Shown here: piece by piece, positions 48,830 through 58,235 of the stretch
How the letters are laid out: each line of letters starts with the position of its first letter
Position numbering within the stretch: position 1 is the first letter of the stretch
NCBI RefSeq assembly: GCF_003863365.1
Contig: NZ_RQXT01000002.1
Span: forward strand, 264,236-328,235
DNA: 64,000 bases
Direction: 5' to 3'
From: Mesorhizobium tamadayense
GTDB lineage: Bacteria > Pseudomonadota > Alphaproteobacteria > Rhizobiales > Rhizobiaceae
The notes under the pieces: generated by a model
Databases searched by the model: none
Seen by the model: only the letters and a program-made list of their open reading frames with translations
What the model was told of the DNA's origin: nothing
Made by a program: the position numbers and the translations under genes

Positions 48830-48996
48830 TGGCTAGCCTGAACGGCCGGACGTTGCCCCTCGCCGGGCTCCATCCTCTTCCAGCCTATCCGCGGCACGAG
48901 AGAACTCGGATCGCCGAGTTGACCGACCTGCTCTGGATAACGATTGGGATCCTCCGATGCTACCTGTCAGAAGTAGCTGAAGGACCACGTCCTGGA

Positions 48997-49911
48997 TCAT
49001 TCACGGCCAAGCGCTCGCGCCTGGCGCTCCCCTTCCGGCATGGAGACCAGCCGGGCGGCGGCGGCATTGGCGGCAGCGACAGCGGCCTCCACGGGCTCGC
49101 CGCGGGAGAGCGCGGCGGCGAAGGCGCCGACGAATTCGTCGCCGGCACCATGGGTGCTGACAACCTTCACCGGAATTGCGGCGAGCGCGAAAGCGTGGCC
49201 GTTGCGATCGTGATAGGCGACGCCCTCGCCGCCGGCGGTCACGACCGCCGCCGGATAGATTCCGGCTAATTGGCGCGCCGCCTCGATCGCGCCGTCGAGC
49301 GTATCGATGACCGGAATGCCGGCCAGGAACTCCGCCTCGATGGCGTTGACGATGACGAAGTCGACCAGCGCGGTGAGTTCGGCAGGCAGCGTCCGCGCCG
49401 GCGCTGCGTTCAGCACGACGCGGGCGCCGGCCGCCTTGGCAGCGCGCGCGGCGGCGGTGTTGGAGATTTCAGGCACCTCATTCTGCAACAACAGTACCGA
49501 AGCCCGTGCCAACAGATCGGCCGCCTTCGCGACGTCCTTTTCATCGAGCGTCAGATTGCTGCCGGAGACGATCACCGCGCCATAGTCTCCGCCGGTATCG
49601 AAGATCGCCACACTCATGCCGGACCCTGCCCCAGGCTCTACCCGCACGAAGCGATGATCGACACTGCTGCGGTCAAGATTGGCGAGCAGCGCGCGCCCGA
49701 AATCGTCGTCGCCGACGGCGCCGATCATCGCCGATTGTGCACCTGCCCGCGCGGCGGAGACCGCCTGATTGCCGCCCTTGCCGCCGCATTTCGGCTGCCA
49801 GGCATAGCCGGTCACCGTCTCCCCTTTGCGCGGGCGATCCGGTGCGTTGACCATGATGTCGTAATGCAGGCTGCCGAAAACGGCGACCAGTCCCACTGAA
49901 ACAACGCTCAT
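48997..49911 (-). CDS. Ribokinase-like PfkB sugar kinase
   Basis: 304-residue kinase: substrate motif GGKGGNQAVSAARAGA (about residues 44-59) and C-terminal signature STHGAGDEFVGAF with the catalytic Asp. It is close to ribokinase in both motifs. Last gene of the importer-RpiR operon, 16 bp after the regulator; it should phosphorylate the imported sugar or its isomerised product. Confidence 0.88.
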   Translation of the reverse strand: MSVVSVGLVAVFGSLHYDIMVNAPDRPRKGETVTGYAWQPKCGGKGGNQAVSAARAGAQSAMIGAVGDDDFGRALLANLDRSSVDHRFVRVEPGAGSGMSVAIFDTGGDYGAVIVSGSNLTLDEKDVAKAADLLARASVLLLQNEVPEISNTAAARAAKAAGARVVLNAAPARTLPAELTALVDFVIVNAIEAEFLAGIPVIDTLDGAIEAARQLAGIYPAAVVTAGGEGVAYHDRNGHAFALAAIPVKVVSTHGAGDEFVGAFAAALSRGEPVEAAVAAANAAAARLVSMPEGERQARALGRE

Positions 49912-49927
49912 TCGCGCCGATCTTTCA

Positions 49928-50794
49928 TCAGCTTTTGTCCCGCCGTTTCGATGTCACCGCCGACATGGTGCGGCCAAGATTGCGCTCAGCCGCCTGGTAG
50001 TCGCGCTGGGCGACCGCGACGAACAACGCGTCGAGGATATTGAGCTGGGCAATGCGGGCGGCCGCGTTCTCGCCCATTAGAGGCGAACCCTGGGCGGTCG
50101 AGCAGAGCACGATATCCGACACCGCCGCCAGCGGCGAGTTGTCGTAGTTCGTGATGGCAAGCGTGCGGGCGCCGTTCTTCCTGGCAAGCTGGATGGCGTC
50201 GATGACGGCGCTGGTATTGCCCGAATGCGAAAAGCCTACGGCGATGTCGTCGGCGCCGAGCAGCGAGGCCGACATCAGCATCATGTGCGAGTCGTCGTAG
50301 ACCGATGCGCGAATGCCGATGCGCAGGAATTTGTGCGAGACGTCTCGTGCGATCTGCGCCGAGCCGCCGACACCATAGAAATCGCGATTCCTGGCGCGAT
50401 AGAGCAGATCGGCGGCACGGTCGAAATCGTCCATGTCGAGGATCGCCAGCGTTTCCTCCAGCGCTTGGATCGACGTGCGGAAGACTTTTTGAACGATCTC
50501 GGCCGAACTGTCGTCGGCCGACAGTTCCTGATGCATCTCGGCGGTTGGCAGTCGGCTGTATTCATAAACCGCGGTGCGAAAGTCGCGGTAGCCGGAGAAG
50601 CCCAGCTTCTTGGCAATCTTGACCACCATCGCCTCCGACACGCCGGCCTCTTCGGCGATCTGCTTCAAAGGGATCGTCTCATCGAAGCCGCGGCGACCGA
50701 ACACGGTCTCCACCACCTTTGCCTCCAGCGGCGTGAGATGCGGCATCATCATGCGGATGCGCGGCCCTACGGCTTTCAAGTCGGTCAAAGTCAT
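49928..50794 (-). CDS. RpiR/MurR-family regulator with SIS domain
   Basis: 288 residues: an N-terminal HTH_6 domain (about 1-78; PLKQIAEEAGVSEAMVVKIA) and a C-terminal SIS sugar-phosphate-binding domain (about 125-255; GVGGSAQIARDVSHKFLRIG, AVGFSHSGNTSAVIDA). It probably senses the phosphosugar made by the next gene. ATGA overlap with the permease gene. Confidence 0.88.
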   Translation of the reverse strand: MTLTDLKAVGPRIRMMMPHLTPLEAKVVETVFGRRGFDETIPLKQIAEEAGVSEAMVVKIAKKLGFSGYRDFRTAVYEYSRLPTAEMHQELSADDSSAEIVQKVFRTSIQALEETLAILDMDDFDRAADLLYRARNRDFYGVGGSAQIARDVSHKFLRIGIRASVYDDSHMMLMSASLLGADDIAVGFSHSGNTSAVIDAIQLARKNGARTLAITNYDNSPLAAVSDIVLCSTAQGSPLMGENAAARIAQLNILDALFVAVAQRDYQAAERNLGRTMSAVTSKRRDKS

Positions 50795-51768
50795 CCACGT
50801 CCCCTCGTCACGCGATCGATGAGCATCGCGGCGAGGATTATAAGGCCAGTTGCAAGCAGCTGATAGAAGGACTGCACGTTCATCAGCGTCAGGCCGTTCC
50901 GCATGCTGCCCAGCACGACGGCGCCCAAAATGGTGCCGATGACGCTGCCCTTGCCGCCCATCAGCGAGGCGCCACCGATGGCGGCTGCAGCGATCGCGTC
51001 GAGCTCCCAGAGATTGCCAAGGATGGGTTCGGCAGCACCCAGCCGGCCGATCAGGATCTGCGCTGCGAGGGCGGCAAGCAGGCCGGAAATCATGTAGGCG
51101 GCAATCTTGGTGCGGGCGATTGGCACACCTGCGATATAGGCCGCTTCCTCGTTTCCGCCGACGGCAAGCAGATATTCGCCGAAAGGTGTCTTCTTGAGGA
51201 TGATCCAGGCAACCAGCGCCACCATGGCGACGATGACGACAGAAAGCGGAAGCCCGAGCAGGGATCCGTTGAAGACGGCGCGGAAATCGGCTGGGAGACC
51301 AAGCACGGGATTGCCGCCGGTGTAGATGAGCGCCAGCGCCCGATAGGTGCTGAGCGTTCCGAGCGTGACGATGAAGGGCTGCAGCCCGACATGGGCGACG
51401 AGAATGCCGTTTACCAGGCCGCCGGCAAGGCCGATGGCCAGGCCAGCAGCTATCGCCAGCGGAATTGGCGCGCCCGCCATCAGCATCGAGGCCGAGATCA
51501 CCGCCGACAGCGCCGCGGTCGGCCCGACCGACAGATCGATGCCGCCTGAGATGATGACCAGCGTCATGCCCAGCGCCAGGCAGGCGTTGATGCTCGATTG
51601 CTGCAGGATGTTGATCAGGTTGCGCTCGGCGAAGAAACCAGGCACCAACGCGCCGAAGAACCCCAAGATGACGACCAGGCCGATGAGCGTGCCGGCGTCG
51701 CGCATGGAAAAGCGGCTGACGAAAGCCGCCCCTGGCCGGCCTGTGATTGCTTGCGAAATGTCCGACAT
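50791..51768 (-). CDS. Sugar ABC transporter permease (RbsC family)
   Basis: 325-residue CUT2 permease with about ten hydrophobic segments and SGGIDLSVGPTAAL. ATG 51768 begins MSDISQAITG; longer upstream codons are the 3' end of the ATPase gene read in another frame. Fourteen bases separate it from the ATPase stop. Confidence 0.9.
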   Translation of the reverse strand: MSDISQAITGRPGAAFVSRFSMRDAGTLIGLVVILGFFGALVPGFFAERNLINILQQSSINACLALGMTLVIISGGIDLSVGPTAALSAVISASMLMAGAPIPLAIAAGLAIGLAGGLVNGILVAHVGLQPFIVTLGTLSTYRALALIYTGGNPVLGLPADFRAVFNGSLLGLPLSVVIVAMVALVAWIILKKTPFGEYLLAVGGNEEAAYIAGVPIARTKIAAYMISGLLAALAAQILIGRLGAAEPILGNLWELDAIAAAAIGGASLMGGKGSVIGTILGAVVLGSMRNGLTLMNVQSFYQLLATGLIILAAMLIDRVTRGRG

Positions 51769-51781
51769 TTGGCGCCCTGCT

Positions 51782-53314
51782 CTATGCGCTTGCCCGACCG
51801 GCGTCGGCCTGACCGGGCTGCCTCTTCGATTGCGGTATGGCGTGCGCGGCGATCGCATGCTCGTTGAGATCGGTGCCTTCGAGTTCGGCCGCGACCGTGC
51901 CCTCACGCATGACAAGCACGCGATCGGCCAGCCGGATCACTTCGGGCAGCTCGGAGGAAACGACGATCACCGAATGACCCTCGGCAGCAAGTTCCTCGAT
52001 CAAGTGATAGATCTCGGCCTTGGCGCCGACATCGATTCCTCGCGTCGGCTCGTCGAAAAGAAGGATGCGCGTGCCGGCAGCCAGCCAGCGGCCGATGATC
52101 GCCTTCTGCTGGTTGCCGCCGCTGAACAGCCGGATCGGCCGGTCGAGCAGGAAGGGCCTCAGATTGACCCGCTGCATCTTCTCGGCGGCGACCCGCCTCA
52201 ATCGACGATTATCGATGAGGACACGCGGCGCAAAGACCTTCATCGAAGAGAGCGCCATGTTGGAGATGATCGATCGCAGCGGCACGATGCCCTCACGCTT
52301 GCGCTCCTCCGGCACCAGGCCGATGCCGGCAGCGATGGCATCGCGCGGGCTGGAAAGGCGAACGGACCTTCCGTCGATTTCGATCGCGCCCGACGATAGG
52401 CGGTCGGCCCCAGCCAGCAGCCGAAGCAGTTCGGTGCGTCCGGACCCGACAAGGCCGGCGATACCCAGCAGCTCGCCGCGGTGGAGGTCGAAAGATACGT
52501 CTCGCACCTTGGTTGCCGACGAAAGGCTGCGCGCGGTGAGCCTGACATCGCCCGACTTGTGCGAACGGTGCTTCTCTTGGGCAAGCTCGCGCCCTACCAT
52601 CATCGCCACAACCGCCTTTTCGGGCAGGTCCGCGAGATCGACAGAATCGACCACGACGCCATCGCGCATGATCGTGGCGCGCCGGCAGATGCCGAACACC
52701 TCGTCGAGCTTATGCGAGACATAGACGACGGCGACGCCGTCGCGGGCGAGCCCTGCAATGACCTCGGCAAGCCGCTCGAACTCGGCCGGCGTCAGGCTCG
52801 ATGTCGGCTCGTCCATGGCGACGACCTTTGCGCGGTTGAGCAGCGCGCGGGCAATCTCGACGATCTGTCGCTGCGCGACCTTCAAGGTTCCGATCGGCAC
52901 CGCCGGATCGATGTTCGGATCGATTGCGGCAAGCGCCTCGGCGGCGCGGCGCTCCTGTTCGCGGCTCGCCACAAAAATACCGGAGCGGGTAAGAGGCTGG
53001 CCGAGGAACATGTTCTGGGCGACGCTCAGGCGCGCTACTTGCTGCAATTCCTGGTGGATCATGGCAATGCCAGCCTGCCGCGCCGCGACAGGATTGGCGA
53101 AGGCGACCGGCTTGCCGTCGATGGCGATATGGCCAGCTGTCGGCCGGTAAACGCCCGACAGGATGCGCAGCAATGTCGACTTGCCGGCGCCGTTCTCGCC
53201 GAGCAGCCCATGCGCCTCGCCGGCGCCGATGGCGAAGGACACATCGCTCAGCGCCCGCACGCCGGGAAACACCTTGGAGACGCCCTCGAATTTCAAGCGC
53301 GGGATTTCAAACAT
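51782..53314 (-). CDS. Sugar ABC transporter ATP-binding protein, double-domain (RbsA type)
   Basis: 510-residue fusion of two nucleotide-binding domains. The first has Walker A GENGAGKST (about 37-45) and VVAMDEPTSS. The second has the usual RbsA-type degenerate Walker A GLVGSGRTE and an intact FSGGNQQK/LLFDEPTRGID. It is the only double-length CUT2 ATPase of the window; the other three CUT2 importers use single domains. Confidence 0.92.
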   Translation of the reverse strand: MFEIPRLKFEGVSKVFPGVRALSDVSFAIGAGEAHGLLGENGAGKSTLLRILSGVYRPTAGHIAIDGKPVAFANPVAARQAGIAMIHQELQQVARLSVAQNMFLGQPLTRSGIFVASREQERRAAEALAAIDPNIDPAVPIGTLKVAQRQIVEIARALLNRAKVVAMDEPTSSLTPAEFERLAEVIAGLARDGVAVVYVSHKLDEVFGICRRATIMRDGVVVDSVDLADLPEKAVVAMMVGRELAQEKHRSHKSGDVRLTARSLSSATKVRDVSFDLHRGELLGIAGLVGSGRTELLRLLAGADRLSSGAIEIDGRSVRLSSPRDAIAAGIGLVPEERKREGIVPLRSIISNMALSSMKVFAPRVLIDNRRLRRVAAEKMQRVNLRPFLLDRPIRLFSGGNQQKAIIGRWLAAGTRILLFDEPTRGIDVGAKAEIYHLIEELAAEGHSVIVVSSELPEVIRLADRVLVMREGTVAAELEGTDLNEHAIAAHAIPQSKRQPGQADAGRASA

Positions 53315-53334
53315 CTTGAAAGTCCTCGGAGGTC

Positions 53335-53356
53335 GCGCCGGGGTTATGCCCGGCGC
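53335..53356 (-). other. Hairpin between binding-protein and ATPase genes
   Basis: Perfect 8-bp arms GCGCCGGG (53335-53342) and CCCGGCGC (53349-53356) with loop GTTATG lie in the 51-bp gap after the binding-protein stop. No U-run. Same position as hairpins in three other importer operons here. Confidence 0.6.
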
Positions 53357-53365
53357 AACGCAGGC

Positions 53366-54418
53366 CTATTGACCCGCCGCCGCGTCCTCCAGCAGCGCCT
53401 TGCGCGCGTCGGGACCGGAATAGCGGTCGGCGTTGTCCTTGGTGATCAGCGCCTGCGGCGTGGCGACGACACGCGGCAACTTCTGGCCGGCGACCAGGCG
53501 CAGCGCCGCTTCCAGCGCCACCTCGCCGGTCAGCACCGGGAAGCTGTCGACTGTGCCGGTGAGTTCGCCGGCGCGGATCGAGGCATAGGCATCGGAAATG
53601 CCATCGGTGCCGAAGACGGCGACCTTGCCCTGCAGGCCGGCCGCCTTGACCGCTTCGACGATGCCCAGCGCCATGCCGTCATTGTTGGCATAGAAGCCGA
53701 TCAGGTCGGGGTGTTGCTGCAGGATGTTGGTGGCCGCGTCGTAGGACGTCTGCCGGTCCCAGTTGCCGGGAACGCTCGCGACGACCTGGAATTTGCCGGA
53801 TTCGCCGATCGTGGCCTTGAAGCCTTCCGTGCGCTGGACTGCAGCATAGACGCCGGCCTGGCCCTCGACGACGGCAACCTTGCCGCCCTCCGGCCGGTTC
53901 TTGATGAACCATTTGGCGACCCGCACGCCATTGTCGCGCTGGACATTGCCCACATAGTGCTCAGCCTGCGGAATAACCGCGTCGTTGACGTTGATGACCG
54001 GCACGTTGGCAGCCTTGGCCTGCTCCATGATCGGCTGCAGGTTGGAGTCCGTCTGCGGCGAAACGAGGAGCACATTGTACCCCTGTGTGACCAGACCCTC
54101 GGCAATGGTGAGTTGTCCCAGTTGATCGCCTTCGCTCTGAGCCGCCTGATAGACGACGGGCACGCCGATCTTGCCGCCGAAGGTTTTGTACCCTTCGCCC
54201 AACGAGCGCCAGTATTCATTGGTCAAAGTCTTGGAAACGGCGCCCGCCTTGGTGCCTTCAGGCAGCTTGGGGAATGCGCCGAACTTCGCGTCGAGCTGCG
54301 ACCATTCGATACGGTCTTTCTCGGTATCGGAATTGAGTGGCGCGAGGTCGGTGGCCAAGGCCGTGCCGATGGATAGGGCCATCAGCCCCGCGGTGGTAGC
54401 TGCGAGCAGAAATTTCAT
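53366..54418 (-). CDS. Sugar ABC transporter substrate-binding protein
   Basis: 350-residue type-I periplasmic binding protein with a signal peptide ending ALATD and the class blocks LLVSPQTDSNLQPIMEQAK, GFYANNDGMALGIVEAVK and VFGTDGISDAY. Start at 54418, six bases after GGAGGA; the ATG two codons upstream abuts that site. An N-terminal extension of about 45 residues precedes the first core strand (KAGAVSKTLTNEYW). Confidence 0.88.
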   Translation of the reverse strand: MKFLLAATTAGLMALSIGTALATDLAPLNSDTEKDRIEWSQLDAKFGAFPKLPEGTKAGAVSKTLTNEYWRSLGEGYKTFGGKIGVPVVYQAAQSEGDQLGQLTIAEGLVTQGYNVLLVSPQTDSNLQPIMEQAKAANVPVINVNDAVIPQAEHYVGNVQRDNGVRVAKWFIKNRPEGGKVAVVEGQAGVYAAVQRTEGFKATIGESGKFQVVASVPGNWDRQTSYDAATNILQQHPDLIGFYANNDGMALGIVEAVKAAGLQGKVAVFGTDGISDAYASIRAGELTGTVDSFPVLTGEVALEAALRLVAGQKLPRVVATPQALITKDNADRYSGPDARKALLEDAAAGQ

Positions 54419-54473
54419 GGTCATTCCTCCCTGGTTGAAGACGGCAATTTGGTCGAAAGCGCGGACAAAGCGG

Positions 54474-55463
54474 TCAACCGTCCGGGCCGAGCATGATTTC
54501 CTGGACGATGGCCTGCGAGGCCACGGCGTCCTGGCCGTCGAGGGCGGTCGCCAGGCGATTGTCGTGCTCAAGTCGCTCGACGACGCGCAGCATGCGCCTG
54601 ACGGTGGCGATGTTGACCTCGCATTCGCGCACCGGATCGAGCCCTGTCACGTCGGGGAACGTGTCGAAATAGATCGCGCCGGCGTAGCCGTTCCTGCGGA
54701 TCTGGCGCAGCAGTTCGATCGTCTGCAGCGTATGCACGGCCCCGACCATCAGGCCGTCGTCGCGCTTGGCGTACCCATCGTTGAGATGCACGCCGAGCAG
54801 CCTTGCATGACGCGCGACAAGCGCCGCGGCGAAGGCCGGCTGCTCGTCGGCATAGAGCGCATGGGCAAAGTCCAGGGTTACGCCGAGATTGGGCTGGCCG
54901 ACCTCGCGGATCGCCAGCAAGGTCGTTGCCGCATCGGGCATCAGCGAATAGGAGCGCGGCTCGTTCGGCTTGTACTCCAGGCTGATGGCGCAGTCGGGGT
55001 CATGCATCGAAACTTCACGAATTCCATCGATTTCGTGTTGCCATAGCGTCTCGTAATCGGCTTGGAAGGCGTAGTCGAAGCCGTCTTGTCCCAGCCATAA
55101 GGTCATGAGATTGGCGCCGGCCTCTCGCGCCGCATCGATGCCGGCCTTGGTCAGATCGATGGCTTCACGCCGCACCGCTGGATCGGGATTGGTGAAAGCG
55201 CCGAGCTTGAAGGCCGGGTTGGAGTAATAGCGCATGGCGAGGCCATTGATGGAAAGGCCAAGATCGCCAAGTTTTCGGGCGATTTCAGCCGGCTTTTCGC
55301 CGACATGGTCGGGGAAATTCAGATCGACGTCAGTGAGGCCGGCAACCTTGGCCGCGCGGGCGGCCATCTGCATCAGCGACGGCTTTCCGGCTAGGTCGGG
55401 CCACTCGGCGTGAGGCCGGGACGCAAAGGAATTCAGGCGGGTGGCGAAACGATGGGATGTCAT
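54474..55463 (-). CDS. Sugar phosphate isomerase/epimerase-like TIM barrel
   Basis: 329-residue xylose-isomerase-like barrel. Expected metal/acid residues are in ISLEYKPNEPRSY (Glu), NLGVTLDFAHALYADE (Asp/His), LLGVHLNDGYAKRDD (His/Asp) and AIYFDTFPDV (Asp where Glu is frequent). First gene of the importer operon; it likely interconverts a ketose and aldose before the kinase acts. Confidence 0.83.
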   Translation of the reverse strand: MTSHRFATRLNSFASRPHAEWPDLAGKPSLMQMAARAAKVAGLTDVDLNFPDHVGEKPAEIARKLGDLGLSINGLAMRYYSNPAFKLGAFTNPDPAVRREAIDLTKAGIDAAREAGANLMTLWLGQDGFDYAFQADYETLWQHEIDGIREVSMHDPDCAISLEYKPNEPRSYSLMPDAATTLLAIREVGQPNLGVTLDFAHALYADEQPAFAAALVARHARLLGVHLNDGYAKRDDGLMVGAVHTLQTIELLRQIRRNGYAGAIYFDTFPDVTGLDPVRECEVNIATVRRMLRVVERLEHDNRLATALDGQDAVASQAIVQEIMLGPDG

Positions 55464-55496
55464 CTGGCGTCCTCGTACGCCATTACTTCACATAGT

Positions 55497-55510
55497 TATA
55501 AAATTTTGTA
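55497..55510. promoter_or_regulatory. AT-rich palindrome, candidate RpiR operator
   Basis: TATAAAATTTTGTA is a 14-bp palindrome with one mismatched pair, flanked by two AGTTAT repeats (55495-55500 and 55512-55517), in otherwise GC-rich DNA 34 bp upstream of the isomerase start. The 246-bp divergent gap 55464-55709 otherwise holds the sulfatase leader and no gene. Confidence 0.45.
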
Positions 55511-55709
55511 AAGTTATTTTTTTGAAAGACGATGCAATCCGTTCTTACCGACGATCAGCCGTTACGCAGCCCCTGTCCGGGAAACCCTGCCGACCCTCAG
55601 CCTCTCATTGCTGAAATCTCGGTCGTCGGGCCGATCGTCAACAACAGTTGGAAAAGCGCTCGCCGTTCTGGCATTACCGCTGGTCCGAGAGCCACTTCGA
55701 CGGATAGCA

Positions 55710-57371
55710 ATGACTTCAAGACGCAACGTCCTTTTCATCATGTGCGACCAGCTGCGGTTCGACTATCTGAGCTGCGCCGGACACAGGCGCCTGAAAACGC
55801 CGAATATCGACCGGCTCGCCAGCCGCGGCGTGCGTTTCACCAACGCCTACGTGCAATCGACGGTGTGCGGCCCCTCGCGCATGAGCGCCTATACCGGCCG
55901 CTATGTCCGCTCGCACGGCTCGACGCATAACGGCGTGCCGCTGAGGGTCGGCGAGCCGACGCTGGGCGACCATTTGCGCGAGGTCGGCGTGCGTTGTGCG
56001 CTGATCGGCAAGACGCATATGACCGCCGACGAGGAAGGCATGGAGCGCCTCGGCATCGCCAGGGATTCCATCATCGGCGTGCGGATCGCCGAATGCGGCT
56101 TCGAGCCGTTCGAGCGCCACGACGGCCTGCATCCCTCGACCAGCTACGACCCCGATCCAGCCTACGATACCTATCTGCGCGAGCATGGCTTCGGCGCCGC
56201 CAACCCATGGGAGCATTGGGCGAATTCCGGCGAGGGCGAGAACGGCGAGAACTTCAACGGCTGGCTGCTCGTCCACGCCGACAAGCCGGCGCGCATCCCG
56301 GAGGAGCATTCCGAAACGCCCTACATGACGCGCCGCGCCATGCGCTTCATCGAGGAAGCCGAAGCCAAGGGCGAAGCCTGGTGCGCGCATCTTTCCTACA
56401 TCAAGCCGCACTGGCCCTATATCGTTCCCGCGCCTTATCACGCCGTGTACGGCAAGGCGGACATCCAGCCGCCGGTCCGCAGCGAGGCGGAGCGCCTCTT
56501 GCCAAACCCGATCTTCGAGGCCTTCCAGCAGGAGCGCTACTCGAAGAACTTCTCGCGCGACGAGGTCCGCGAGACGGTCATCCCCTGCTACATGGGCCTG
56601 ATCAAGCAGATCGACGACCAGCTCGGCCACCTGTTCGACTTCATGGAGAAGCGCGGCCTGTTCGAGAACACGTTGGTGGTCTTCACCTCCGACCATGGCG
56701 ACTATCTCGGCGACCATTGGCTCGGCGAAAAATACCTGTTCCACGACGTGGCCGTGAAGGTGCCGATGATCGTCTACGATCCGCGCCCCGAAGCCGATGG
56801 CACGCGCGGAACGACATCGGACGCACTGGTCGAGATGATCGATCTCGCGCCGACCTTCCTCGACTATTTCGGCGGCAAGGCCAAGCCGCACCTCCTCGAA
56901 GGCCGCTCGCTGCTGCCGCTCACTTCCGGCGAACGGACAAGCCTGCGCAACTTTGCTGTCAGCGAATATGACTACAGCGGCGACGCCGCGCGCCTCAAGC
57001 TCGCCATGCCGGTGTCGGACTGCAAGCTCTACATGATCACCGACGGCCGCTTCAAACTGGTTCACGGCGAAAGCTTGGAGCCGATGTTCTTCGACCTCCG
57101 CAACGACCCCGGCGAGTTGCGCGACCTCGGCCGCGAGCCGTCGGCGGCCAGCGACATCGAGCGGCTGCGCAAAATGCTGATGCGCTGGCTGGCGCTGCCC
57201 AACAACCGCATCACCGTTCCCGACGAATGGCTGACGGAGATCGACGACAAGATCGGGCATTTCGATCCCATTATCGGTTCCGGCGTGCTCATCGGCTACT
57301 GGGACGAAGCCGAGCTTGCCAAGCAGCAGGAGGCGCGCCGCCGCTGGCTGGCGCGCCGGGACCGCAAGTAA
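55710..57371 (+). CDS. Formylglycine-type sulfatase/phosphonate monoester hydrolase
   Basis: 553-residue alkaline-phosphatase-superfamily enzyme. Cys53 in STVCGPSRMSAYTGR is the C-X-P-S-R site converted to formylglycine; metal ligands are in LFIMCDQLRFDYL and FTSDHGDYLGDHWLGEK. SYIKPHWPYIVPAPYHAVYG and the 550-residue length recall phosphonate monoester hydrolases (about 515) as much as sulfatases. No signal peptide, so cytoplasmic. ATG 55710 has only a weak ribosome site; an in-frame ATG at 55608 is the alternative. It converges with the epimerase gene, leaving 5 bp. Confidence 0.85.
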   Translation: MTSRRNVLFIMCDQLRFDYLSCAGHRRLKTPNIDRLASRGVRFTNAYVQSTVCGPSRMSAYTGRYVRSHGSTHNGVPLRVGEPTLGDHLREVGVRCALIGKTHMTADEEGMERLGIARDSIIGVRIAECGFEPFERHDGLHPSTSYDPDPAYDTYLREHGFGAANPWEHWANSGEGENGENFNGWLLVHADKPARIPEEHSETPYMTRRAMRFIEEAEAKGEAWCAHLSYIKPHWPYIVPAPYHAVYGKADIQPPVRSEAERLLPNPIFEAFQQERYSKNFSRDEVRETVIPCYMGLIKQIDDQLGHLFDFMEKRGLFENTLVVFTSDHGDYLGDHWLGEKYLFHDVAVKVPMIVYDPRPEADGTRGTTSDALVEMIDLAPTFLDYFGGKAKPHLLEGRSLLPLTSGERTSLRNFAVSEYDYSGDAARLKLAMPVSDCKLYMITDGRFKLVHGESLEPMFFDLRNDPGELRDLGREPSAASDIERLRKMLMRWLALPNNRITVPDEWLTEIDDKIGHFDPIIGSGVLIGYWDEAELAKQQEARRRWLARRDRK

Positions 57372-57376
57372 CTTCG

Positions 57377-58231
57377 CTATCCGAGCGTCAACCCCGCCTT
57401 GCGCGCTTCCTCGCGCAGGAACGGCAGTCCGACCTCGATGACGTCGCGCGGGTCTTCCGCCACCGGGCGCCACACTGCCAGCCCGCCGGCGATGTCGACA
57501 TCGACATGGTTCATGCTTTCGAGCGTGATCGGCCCTTCATAGCCGATGTCGGCGATTGCCTTCATGCAGGCCGCCCAGTTGAGCATGCCGCGTCCCGGGA
57601 CGCCGCGATTGGCTTCCGACACATGCACATAGCCGAGGAAGGGTGCCGCCGCCTCGAAGCCTGAAGCAAAGCTCTCTTCCTCGATATGCATGTGGTAGGT
57701 GTCGAGGTGGATGAAGATGTTGTCGGCGCCGACGCGCTCGATGATCCGCGCCGCGTCGATGCCGCGGTTGATGAGGTGCGTCTCGTAGCGGTTGCAGGGC
57801 TCGATGCCGAGCTTCAGGCTGCGCGACTTCGCCGCCTTCGCCGCCCGTTCGAGGAACCGGCACATACCGTCGATCTCCCTTTGCGTCGGCGCCCGGCCGG
57901 TGGTCTTGCCGATCGTGCCGTAGGTGACGCCGCCCAGCGCCTCGGCGCCCACTTCGTTGCACACCTTGAAAGCCGGCTGCAGGAAGTCGAGCGCCTCCTC
58001 CGGCCGCTCGACCACGTCGAGCGCGCGCGGCAAGCCGAGCGACGGGATAAGCTGGACGCCATAGTGGTTGGCGAAACCGCGCGTGCGCTTGGTGTCGATC
58101 TCCTCAGGGCGCAGCAGCGGGATTTCCATCAGGCCGACGCCGAATTCCTTCAGCCTGTCCATCTGCGGCTCGATGCGAGCGAGGTCCCAGACCGGTGCGA
58201 TGGCGAAAGTGTGCAGTCCAAACGTGTTCAT
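57377..58231 (-). CDS. D-tagatose/D-psicose 3-epimerase-like TIM barrel
   Basis: 284-residue sugar epimerase-like barrel with the metal/catalytic set KLGIEPCNRYETHL (Glu), IFIHLDTYHMHIEE (Asp/His), YVHVSEANRGVPGRG (His) and PITLESMNH (Glu), all as in ketose 3-epimerases. The ATG at 58231 is four bases after the ATPase stop, with GAGG inside that gene; an ATG at 58252 is possible. Last gene of the LacI-controlled importer operon. Confidence 0.85.
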   Translation of the reverse strand: MNTFGLHTFAIAPVWDLARIEPQMDRLKEFGVGLMEIPLLRPEEIDTKRTRGFANHYGVQLIPSLGLPRALDVVERPEEALDFLQPAFKVCNEVGAEALGGVTYGTIGKTTGRAPTQREIDGMCRFLERAAKAAKSRSLKLGIEPCNRYETHLINRGIDAARIIERVGADNIFIHLDTYHMHIEEESFASGFEAAAPFLGYVHVSEANRGVPGRGMLNWAACMKAIADIGYEGPITLESMNHVDVDIAGGLAVWRPVAEDPRDVIEVGLPFLREEARKAGLTLG

Positions 58232-58235
58232 AAGC

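Noticed and set aside
52430..52480. Degenerate second Walker A of the double-domain ATPase as an anomaly
   Set aside because: GLVGSGRTE is the normal state of the second domain in RbsA-type proteins.
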